In this document: positions 51,659-59,426 of the stretch, in pieces
Numbering within the stretch: position 1 is the stretch's first letter
How the letters are laid out: every line of letters starts with the position of its first letter
Source of the DNA: Eubacteriaceae bacterium
Lineage (GTDB): Bacteria > Bacillota > Clostridia > Eubacteriales > Eubacteriaceae
Direction of reading: 5' to 3'
Assembly: GCA_012522805.1 (NCBI GenBank)
Contig: JAAYJS010000023.1
Coordinates: forward strand, 57,976-121,975
DNA: 64,000 nt
The notes under the pieces: generated by a model
The model's input: only the letters and a program-made list of their open reading frames with translations
What the model was told of the DNA's origin: nothing
Databases searched by the model: none
Program-made: the position numbers and the translations under genes

Positions 51659-52078
51659 TTATGATCCTAATTTCAATTCTTTTTTGATACGGTCGACAGC
51701 TTCTTTGAGTTGCAATAGCAAGGGCTTATCTTCCAATGCAACGATTCGATAGTTGTCCGGCATGATGGGAATCAGAACTTTGATGGCATTGCTGTTGCTG
51801 ATGGCTTCCACCATTTTAGTGGTGACTTCTCCAAACAACTCGTTGGGGATGGCGATAGACAATGCTCCGACGACAATATCGGCTTTCTGTACATTGACGA
51901 CAATGGCGTTTTCTCCTGTTGCCCCTTTGTTGGCACCCTTTTTAAGCATGGCAGCCGTTGCCAAAGCATTTGTACCCAGGCCAAATATTTCGATGTCGGG
52001 AGGTAATTCTTCTTTTAATAAGCTGACAAGGCGGGAGCCAACGCCCCCACCCATGCCATCTATGACTACTATATTCAT
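51659..52078 (-). CDS. DUF3842-like small Rossmann-type protein
   Basis: MNIVVIDGMGGGVGSRLVSLLKEELPPDIEIFGLGTNALATAAMLKKGANKGATGENAIVVN. Confidence 0.75.
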   Translation of the reverse strand: MNIVVIDGMGGGVGSRLVSLLKEELPPDIEIFGLGTNALATAAMLKKGANKGATGENAIVVNVQKADIVVGALSIAIPNELFGEVTTKMVEAISNSNAIKVLIPIMPDNYRIVALEDKPLLLQLKEAVDRIKKELKLGS

Positions 52079-52279
52079 CTATATATTTGTTTCTTCCAAG
52101 ATAATTTTATGCTTGAGTAATTTTACTTCCTTTATTTTAGCCTGAAGGGTTTTGGTCGTTCCCAATAAATCTGTTAAAGTCAATTGACCATCTTCTTCCG
52201 GGAAGATGTCGATGACGTATTCCATAATTTTTTCTTCTTCTCCGTTTTTATTTAAGAGAAAAGCTGTAGATTCACACAT
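52079..52279 (-). CDS. CooT-like small nickel-binding protein
   Basis: About 66 aa, begins MCESTAFLL (Cys at position 2 as in CooT) with ...EEDGQLTLTDLLGTTKTLQAKIKEVKLLKHKIIL. Confidence 0.72.
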   Translation of the reverse strand: MCESTAFLLNKNGEEEKIMEYVIDIFPEEDGQLTLTDLLGTTKTLQAKIKEVKLLKHKIILEETNI

Positions 52280-52394
52280 AATTGTTCCTTTCAAAATTTT
52301 ATTTTTCGTTGTTGATTTCAATATCAAATTGTTTTATTTTTTATCAATCGTCCTACCAACTGCTGTGCTGATAGGTTGATTGGTAGCAAGCTCT

Positions 52395-52680
52395 CACAAT
52401 GCTTTACACAAGCCATGACACTCGCTTTTTTTGCTTCGCAAAAACCATACATAGTAAGAAATGCGGCGTGACTTCATTCGCTCCGTTAGCAAACAGTTTT
52501 GCAAGCAAGCTCTCACAGTGCTTTATATAAGCCATGACACTCGCTTTTTTGCTTCGCAAAAATCGCAACATAGCAAGAAATGCGACGTGTCCTTCATTCG
52601 CTCCGTTTCACTTCGCTCATTTACGGACACGCCATATGAACACCTTCGTCATTATGCACTTGTAAGAGCAAGCTCTTACA
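52395..52680. repeat. Two imperfect copies of an intergenic repeat downstream of the His-rich acsB
   Basis: Shared cacaagccatgacactcgctttttttgcttcgcaaaaa...aagaaatgcg-cgtg-cttcattcgctccgtt blocks. Confidence 0.8.
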
Positions 52681-52720
52681 GTGCTGCATTCCTTGATATT
52701 CGCATTTCTTATGTCTACGC

Positions 52721-55564
52721 TCACATAATCGCTTCTAAGTCGAGGGCTGGGTGTCCTTTTTCGGACAAGAATTCCAGTACGGCTTCGGATTCGGTTGCAA
52801 TGGTTTCATCGCAGACCATATCCGTAAAATTGTCGATGTCGTATAACTCTTTTGCCGCTCTGTTTAACCTATCCGCTACATCGTCTTTCAGCTCTTTGGG
52901 CATCCATACGATACGTTCGATACCGCCTTCGGCAGCCATAAATTTCTTGGATCCGATAAAGTGACGGCCATGTCCCATAAAACCGGGTGTTTGAACACCG
53001 CCACCGGTCATGGAGGCCAATTCACCGAAGGTCATGCCCACAGGTGTCATACCGCCAAATTCACGGTTGACGATCACCACGCCGTTGGCTTCGGGCATGA
53101 TGCCGCAAATACACTCAAAGCAGCCGCAAGAAGTCATGGGATCTTCCAAAATCGAATAAAGCGTTACTTGTTCCACCGCACCCCTGGATAAGTCCGCCAC
53201 CATTTCGTTGACTTCCTCCCAAGCGCCGGTTCTGCTGTCGATTTGTTTTTCCTTATCAATCGGCTGTGAGGGACCGACGGGATCCAGCTCGAAGGTTGCC
53301 TTGGAGTCTAACCAAGATACGGCACCGCACAGACCTAAGCGCTCCGGTGTGACCACGCATACATGGGCCGGTGCAAAGGATTGACAGAGGGTACAGGTAT
53401 AAAATTGATCGACACTTTCGTCCGTCATGGCGTCCAAGCGTTCGTCCCTGCGCCTATAAATGGGTTTTGCCAATTCCTCTTCGTATTTTTTGACGTCTTC
53501 TTCGTTGGTATACAGGGTTACAGCACATTTATCGACAATCGTGCTGAATTCATCCCGTAGTTTTGCATAGAGTACTTCACCGATGTGTTTGAGTCTAAAC
53601 CCTTTATTGTAGGAGTCCTTGCTGATGCGTATCCAAGAGATGTCTCTCTGACCGACGTGCATCACCCCTTCAATATAATTGGTAAAGTAGTGGATGCGTC
53701 TTTCTAAAACGGATTCGAAATCCTCTTGCATGTTTTTTCCGGCAACGGAAACCTTGATGCCCAAGGGCAAGCGGATGACGTCTTGTCCCTCAAAAGAAGG
53801 ATCGTCGATGTCTTTTCCAATCACTTCGATGTGGTGGTCTTCAATATTGTTTAACTCTTCCGTGACGACCAATTCCCAACATTTTGTGATGTTTCCGCCA
53901 AATTCTGCCTTCATCATGTCTTTGCGAATTCGTTCGCCTTCAAAGGCCGAGGCAACTTGTACGGGGCTGTCGATCTCTGTCACTTTAATTTTGATACCCC
54001 TCGTATCCAAAGAAGTTTGTAATGTTTCTTTGTGATCGGTTACGGACAGCAGCGCATCGGGGACTTCGGGAACTTCGGTATCTGCTAGAACCGGGAATCC
54101 CAAAGCAATGGCTCCGGCACCGGCGGATACGGTAATCTCATCTAAGGGACCGAAGGTATTGACAAAAGCCGGGACTCTCTCCTTGGTGTACGCTAAAAGA
54201 GCACCTAAGTTGCCGGGTTCTACGGCTCCGAAAATAAGCGCAGCGCGTATGGCCACGGATACAACGTGAATGACGGCTGTAATGTCATACCCTAGTGGGA
54301 TCACTCTGAATTCCAAGCCCATTTTAACGTCCGATTCGGCTATTTGATCTACGATATCTCCCACAAGAAAGGTCATTAAACCTCTGTTCTGGTATTCCTT
54401 AACCAGTTGAACGGCATCCTCCGGTGGGTCGCATTTGCCAATCATCACGGCAATACCTGGAATATCGCCCGTTACCAGAGGAACCCCTAAAGATCGAATG
54501 ATGGGATCCGGTATATGCCCGATGCCTACCTGATCTTCGTAAGGGTTCGGGTTGAGATATTTAAGTGCCTCGATGATTTCGGCACCAACTGCGGTTGCCA
54601 AACCGGCATTCAAAGCTTCTCCTAAATCGTCCTTTCCGGATATCAAACTCTTTTGAATGTTGATGGCTTCAACCAAATCTTCCAACCGTGTTATTTTAAT
54701 ACCGGTTGCCGCATAAATGACTGGCAATCCGTAAGCGGTATCGGGAAACGATACAGCGGCTTCTTCTCCATGTTGTTGAATAGCCTCTTGTACTAAACTT
54801 TCCGTTAAATCTGCTACGGCATTTGCACCTGTGTAAATAATATCTACTAGTCCCATAAAGTCCTCCTTCGGGTTATACCATTGATTCATCAATGGCTTAG
54901 ATTGATATGTCTGATAATCTGCTATATGGTCATACAAGCTTTTTAGCGCTTCTGCTAAATACTGATTGGCTTTATCGACATAATCGATGGCTTCGTCAAT
55001 GGCTTTTGCGACATCTTCCTTTCCGGCGGCTTTCATTTTTTCCGCCCATTGTTTATATTCCTTTGCGTGTTCTTCGTTGTGGTCTGCCCAATGTGCCAAC
55101 AAAACTTTCAACATTTTGTCTTCATTACCCGTCGCACCGTGACTATGGCTATGGCCTTCGCCATGGTCGTGACCGTGGTGATGACCATGTCCGAGATCGT
55201 GGCCATGACTATGGCTATGACTGTGCGCATGGGTATGAACGCCCACCTCTTCGTCGTGGGTATGACCGTGGTCGTCCCCTGAGCTGTGGTCGTGCTCGTG
55301 GCAATGCTCGTGGGTATGTTCATGGCTGTGATCATGTTTGTGATCGTGGGGATGATCGTGGTCGTGGCTATGACTGTGGGTATGGGTATGGGCATGTGTG
55401 TGAACGCCCACTTCTTCGTCGTGGGTATGACCGTGGTCGTCCCCTGAGCTATGGTCGTGCTCGTGGCTATGCTCATGGGTATGTTCGTGACAATGCTCGT
55501 GTCCGTGATCATGGGAATGTTGATGATCGTGGGGATGATCGTCGTGATTGTGGTGATGGCTCAT
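52721..55564 (-). CDS. acsB: Acetyl-CoA synthase (CODH/ACS beta-type subunit) with N-terminal His-rich tract and small helical domain
   Basis: C-terminal ~710 aa is full-length AcsB-like with A-cluster motifs YTCTLCQSFAPAHVCVVTPERLGLCG and SCGCFECICG; N-terminus MSHHHNHDDHPHDHQHSH...; start trimmed to MSHHH. Confidence 0.93.
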   Translation of the reverse strand: MSHHHNHDDHPHDHQHSHDHGHEHCHEHTHEHSHEHDHSSGDDHGHTHDEEVGVHTHAHTHTHSHSHDHDHPHDHKHDHSHEHTHEHCHEHDHSSGDDHGHTHDEEVGVHTHAHSHSHSHGHDLGHGHHHGHDHGEGHSHSHGATGNEDKMLKVLLAHWADHNEEHAKEYKQWAEKMKAAGKEDVAKAIDEAIDYVDKANQYLAEALKSLYDHIADYQTYQSKPLMNQWYNPKEDFMGLVDIIYTGANAVADLTESLVQEAIQQHGEEAAVSFPDTAYGLPVIYAATGIKITRLEDLVEAINIQKSLISGKDDLGEALNAGLATAVGAEIIEALKYLNPNPYEDQVGIGHIPDPIIRSLGVPLVTGDIPGIAVMIGKCDPPEDAVQLVKEYQNRGLMTFLVGDIVDQIAESDVKMGLEFRVIPLGYDITAVIHVVSVAIRAALIFGAVEPGNLGALLAYTKERVPAFVNTFGPLDEITVSAGAGAIALGFPVLADTEVPEVPDALLSVTDHKETLQTSLDTRGIKIKVTEIDSPVQVASAFEGERIRKDMMKAEFGGNITKCWELVVTEELNNIEDHHIEVIGKDIDDPSFEGQDVIRLPLGIKVSVAGKNMQEDFESVLERRIHYFTNYIEGVMHVGQRDISWIRISKDSYNKGFRLKHIGEVLYAKLRDEFSTIVDKCAVTLYTNEEDVKKYEEELAKPIYRRRDERLDAMTDESVDQFYTCTLCQSFAPAHVCVVTPERLGLCGAVSWLDSKATFELDPVGPSQPIDKEKQIDSRTGAWEEVNEMVADLSRGAVEQVTLYSILEDPMTSCGCFECICGIMPEANGVVIVNREFGGMTPVGMTFGELASMTGGGVQTPGFMGHGRHFIGSKKFMAAEGGIERIVWMPKELKDDVADRLNRAAKELYDIDNFTDMVCDETIATESEAVLEFLSEKGHPALDLEAIM
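55200..55500 (-). repeat. In-frame ~165-bp tandem repeat within the His-rich coding region (approximate bounds)
   Basis: SSGDDHGHTHDEEVGVHTHAH occurs twice, 55 codons apart; DNA copies near 55237 and 55402. Confidence 0.9.
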
Positions 55565-55665
55565 AATATTTCTCCTGTTCTTTATTTTCGATCTGAAATC
55601 GATTCTCATTGTTAACTGTCTGAATTTAAGAACGCATCCCAAATGTGGTGGTTTACGTTACCGTT

Positions 55666-55671
55666 ATTATA
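55666..55671 (-). promoter_or_regulatory. Candidate extended -10 promoter element for the His-rich acsB
   Basis: Minus strand TGTTATAAT upstream of the acsB start and downstream of a terminator. Confidence 0.5.
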
Positions 55672-55706
55672 ACACGTTTTCCAAAATATATAAAAATGAA
55701 TCTAAA

Positions 55707-55735
55707 AAAAGCAAGGGTTTGACACCTTGCTTTTC
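55707..55735 (-). terminator. Intrinsic terminator separating the His-rich acsB from upstream genes
   Basis: Minus strand AAGCAAGGTGTCAAACCCTTGCTTTTTTT. Confidence 0.75.
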
Positions 55736-55859
55736 AAAGCAAATTGATTATTGATGGATCGACGGTTCTGTACGATCTAACTTCTGTTTTGTTATCGCAA
55801 AATATAAGATATGCGATTGGTCCGATTCGTTTTCGTGTTTCCTCGAAACATTCATGTAC

Positions 55860-56250
55860 GAGCGCGCCTAACAAACCACCACGTCGTGCTTTGGATTTTT
55901 ATATAAAAAAATCCAGAACGCAGTCTCTATTCGCTTTTTTTGCTTTGCAAAAATCGTTACACAATCAGAAATGCGGCGTGACCTCATTCGCACCGTTTCA
56001 CTTCGCTCATTTCGCGGTTACGCACAAATTTCTAGGACCAAAGGGACGTAGCCATTTGTAACGCGTAACCTGTGCAACAGGAGTCCAAGAACCCGACTGT
56101 AAGGAGGGGTGATTGGAAACGACGAACTGCTCGGACACGCCTAACAAATCCCAACGTCGTGCTTTGGATTTTTATATAAAAATCCAAAACGCAGTCTCTA
56201 TTCGCTTTTTTTGCTTTGCAAAAATCGCTCATAGAGGACCGCGTCCTATA
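55860..56250. repeat. Two further imperfect copies of a related intergenic repeat upstream of the His-rich acsB
   Basis: acgtcgtgctttggatttttatataaaaa..atcca.aacgcagtctctattcgctttttttgctttgcaaaaatcg occurs twice; shares ttcgcttt-tttgct-cgcaaaaa and aaatgcggcgtgac-tcattcgc with the downstream copies. Confidence 0.8.
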
Positions 56251-56330
56251 AAACTCTTCACAATCATGCGTTTCTGAGAGCAAGCTCTCAAGACGCATGA
56301 TTGCTAGAGCTTTGCACGACTTTGGACTAA

Positions 56331-58478
56331 CTACATGATTTCATCCATGTTTAAGGCCGGGTGACCTTTTTCTGTTAAGAATTCTAAAACTGCTTCCGAT
56401 TCGGTTGCAATGGTTTCGTCGCAGACCATGTCGGTAAAGTTATCGATACCGGACAGTTCTTTAACGGTTTTGTTAAGTCTGTCGGCTACGTCGTCCTTCA
56501 ATTCCTTCGGCATCCATACGATTCTTTCTACGCCGCCTTCAGCAGACATAAATTTCTTGGAGCCGATAAAGTGACGACCGTGTCCCATAAAGCCGGGTGT
56601 TTGAACACCACCACCGGTCATGGAGGCCAATTCACCGAAGGTCATACCCACGGGTGTCATGCCGCCAAATTCACGGTTGACGATGACCACACCATTGGCT
56701 TCGGGCATAATACCGCAAATACACTCAAAACAACCGCAAGAGGTCATGGGATCTTCCAAGATGGAGTATAAGGTTACTTCTTCAACAGCACCTTGAGAGG
56801 CTTGAGCAACGACTTCGTTGACGCTTTGATAAGCACCGGTTCTTTCGTCGGTTAAACCTTTTTTCTCAATCGGTTGGGAAGGTCCTGTGGGGTCTAGTTC
56901 TTTGGTTGCTTTGGAGTCTAACCAAGATACAGCACCGCATAAACCTAAACGCTCGGGTGTAACGACACAAACGTGCGCCGGAGCAAAGGATTGACATAAC
57001 GTACAGGTATAGAATACATCGACGCTTTCGTCTGTCAGAGAGTCCAGTCTTTGGTCTCTGGCATTGTAAATCGGTCTTGCCAATTCTTGTTCTAAGCGTT
57101 TGACTTCTTCTTCATCGGTATAGATGTTTACTTCGACTCTGTCTACTACTTTGCCAAATTCGTCTAGCATTTTAGCATAGATGACTTCGCCGATATGTTT
57201 GAGTCTAAAGCCAGCTTCATAGGCTTCTTTTGTCAAACGTACCCATGTAATGTTTCTTTGACCAACGTGCATTGCACCCTCGATGTAGTTCATAAAGTAG
57301 TGCAATCTTCTTTCCAATACGGATTCGAAGTCACTTTGCATCGCTCTACCGGCAACTTTTACTTCGATTCCTAGGGGTAATCGAACAACTTCACCGGCTT
57401 TAAAGCTTTCATCGTCGATATCCGGTCCGTGTAATGTAATTTTGTGGTCTTCACATTCACTTAAACCGACAGTACGCACCAATTCCCATGCCGGGGTTCT
57501 GTTGCCGCCAAATTCAGCAAACATATTGTCTCGACGTACACGTTCTCCTTCGAAAGCAGAGGATACGGATACAGGACAATCGATTTCTGTAACCTTAATT
57601 TTAATATTTCTAGCTTCTAAGGAAGTAGTGACCACTTTGTCGCTATCCGGCTGATGCAACAACAAGGTCGGAACTTCGTTGATGTAAGTTTCTGTAATTG
57701 CCGGGAAACCCATGTCAATGGCCGCTGCACCAGCTGCAATGATTTTAGGTGTCCAGTCATCAAATACGTTAACAAATGCAAAGACACGGTCTCTGGTGTA
57801 GATACGGTGTTTGATCCATTCGCCCGGAGGGGTCGCTCCAAACATGATCGAAGCTCTAACCGCTACGGATACAACGTTGATGACGTCTTCGATGTCATAA
57901 CCACAGGGGATGACGCGCAGCTCAACGCCCATTTTAATATTTTGTTCTACCGCTTGGTCGATTACATCGCCAACTAAATAAGTTTGCAAACCTTTATTTT
58001 GGTAGGATTTAATAATTTCTGCAAGTTTTTCAGGGTCTTTGTGTTTACCAATGATAACAGCAACACCTGGAATATCTTGAGTAACTAAAGCAACACCGAA
58101 GGAACGTACCATAGCGTCGGTTAAGTGACCTTGTACGTGTTCCGGGTGCGGTTTGCCGTCGATATATTTACATGCTTGAATGATTTCTGTATACATGGCT
58201 GCTGCAACACCGGCATCCAATGCATCTTGTAGGTAGCGCGTGCGGTTGGTTCTGGCTGCTGCCATTTCCAAACCTCTTTCCAAATCGCCTACTGTTTCAA
58301 GTTTTTCGCCTGTGATGGCATAGATAACCGGTAGAGCGTAAGCGGTATCCGGTAGTTTACCGACAGCCTCGCGACCTTTTTCTTCGATCGTTTTGGCAAC
58401 CAGCTCTTCTGCTCTTTCTTTATATTGGGCAACGCCTTCAAAAATAACGTCAAAAAGGTTTACAGCTTTGTGTTCCAT
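56331..58478 (-). CDS. acsB: Acetyl-CoA synthase (CODH/ACS), standard-length copy
   Basis: Full-length AcsB-like with A-cluster motifs YTCTLCQSFAPAHVC...LCG and SCGCFECICG. Confidence 0.96.
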   Translation of the reverse strand: MEHKAVNLFDVIFEGVAQYKERAEELVAKTIEEKGREAVGKLPDTAYALPVIYAITGEKLETVGDLERGLEMAAARTNRTRYLQDALDAGVAAAMYTEIIQACKYIDGKPHPEHVQGHLTDAMVRSFGVALVTQDIPGVAVIIGKHKDPEKLAEIIKSYQNKGLQTYLVGDVIDQAVEQNIKMGVELRVIPCGYDIEDVINVVSVAVRASIMFGATPPGEWIKHRIYTRDRVFAFVNVFDDWTPKIIAAGAAAIDMGFPAITETYINEVPTLLLHQPDSDKVVTTSLEARNIKIKVTEIDCPVSVSSAFEGERVRRDNMFAEFGGNRTPAWELVRTVGLSECEDHKITLHGPDIDDESFKAGEVVRLPLGIEVKVAGRAMQSDFESVLERRLHYFMNYIEGAMHVGQRNITWVRLTKEAYEAGFRLKHIGEVIYAKMLDEFGKVVDRVEVNIYTDEEEVKRLEQELARPIYNARDQRLDSLTDESVDVFYTCTLCQSFAPAHVCVVTPERLGLCGAVSWLDSKATKELDPTGPSQPIEKKGLTDERTGAYQSVNEVVAQASQGAVEEVTLYSILEDPMTSCGCFECICGIMPEANGVVIVNREFGGMTPVGMTFGELASMTGGGVQTPGFMGHGRHFIGSKKFMSAEGGVERIVWMPKELKDDVADRLNKTVKELSGIDNFTDMVCDETIATESEAVLEFLTEKGHPALNMDEIM

Positions 58479-58619
58479 TAATAGTTCTTCCTCCGTTTAT
58501 ATTTCAATATAACTAATCGGTGGGGTCTTGTTTTTCAAAAACAAAGGTTCCGATTGTCCGACTTGAGTTGTCGGATGATGCCCTTCCCTTTCGGGAAGGG
58601 CTATTACTCCTTCTGTACA

Positions 58620-59399
58620 CTACTTTGAGCCTACAGTCGCTTCTATTTTTTCTCCTAATTGTCCGATGATTTCTCTAGTTTCTGGATCATCGTATGGTGA
58701 CATATTGTTCCGATCGGATGCAATGATTTCGTCTCTATATGGGAGGAATCCGATAATATTGGATTCCCCTACTCTTTCCGTAATAAAGTCTTCATCGGCT
58801 TTTGATCTGATTTTGTTTCCAATGACAAATACTTTTTTAACTCCGATATCCTCCGCCAGTTTGCAAATTTTGTTAAAAGTTTGAACACTTCTAACACCCG
58901 GCTCCACAACGACAATGAACGCGTCCACTGATTGAGCGGTGCCTCTTGCCAGATGTTCGATACCGGCTTCCATGTCCATGACGACTACGTCTTTTTCGAA
59001 AAGAACCAAGTGCGTCATCAACATTTTTAAAAGCACGTGTTCGGGACATACACAACCGGACCCTCCGGCATCTACTGTACCCATGGTCAGCAGTTTGACG
59101 CCTTTGTGAACTTTTGAAAACTTTTCAGGAATATCATCCACATCCGGGTTCATCTTAAAGAGTGAGCCGTAGGTTCCTGTTTGTGCATTTGTTCTTTCTT
59201 CGACAAGGTCTTTCATTTCAGAAATGGGAACAATATCAGCGATTTCTTCTTCTGACATACCTAAAGCTAATCCTAGGTTCGCATCGGGGTCCGCGTCCAC
59301 AGCTAAAACTTTGAATCCCTTGTCAGCAAAATAACGACACAGGCTTGCTGTGATGGTGGTTTTACCGACACCACCCTTACCTGTCAATGCAATTTTCAT
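58620..59399 (-). CDS. cooC: CODH/ACS nickel maturation ATPase CooC-type
   Basis: MKIALTGKGGVGKTTITASL deviant Walker A; CVCPEHVLLK; between CODH and acsB. Confidence 0.93.
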   Translation of the reverse strand: MKIALTGKGGVGKTTITASLCRYFADKGFKVLAVDADPDANLGLALGMSEEEIADIVPISEMKDLVEERTNAQTGTYGSLFKMNPDVDDIPEKFSKVHKGVKLLTMGTVDAGGSGCVCPEHVLLKMLMTHLVLFEKDVVVMDMEAGIEHLARGTAQSVDAFIVVVEPGVRSVQTFNKICKLAEDIGVKKVFVIGNKIRSKADEDFITERVGESNIIGFLPYRDEIIASDRNNMSPYDDPETREIIGQLGEKIEATVGSK

Positions 59400-59426
59400 G
59401 ATAACACCTACTTCCGAATCGGTTTA

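Noticed and set aside
55108-55512. 134-aa minus-strand ORF with Thr/Ile repeats overlapping the His-rich region
   Set aside because: Out-of-frame translation of the same low-complexity repeat; the His-rich frame continues into AcsB.
55136-55564. Repetitive DNA initially resembling a CRISPR or satellite array
   Set aside because: Periodicity is codon-level His-X repeats plus one 165-bp in-frame duplication; no constant repeats with unique spacers.
54907-55566. 219-aa plus-strand ORF rich in Arg/Gly/Asp/Tyr (RGYDRGRPLSCGRARG...)
   Set aside because: Mirror image of the His-codon repeats of the minus-strand His-rich acsB; no independent coding evidence.
52395-56250. Intergenic repeats considered as a CRISPR array
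   Set aside because: Only four imperfect copies, variable length and irregular spacing interrupted by a gene.
56032-56298. 88-aa minus-strand ORF between the acsB genes
   Set aside because: Lies entirely in the intergenic repeat/hairpin region; no domain-like sequence.
52721-58478. Two acsB copies as an assembly duplication
   Set aside because: N-terminal halves and fused domains differ strongly and C-terminal DNA differs at many synonymous sites, so they are genuine paralogs.
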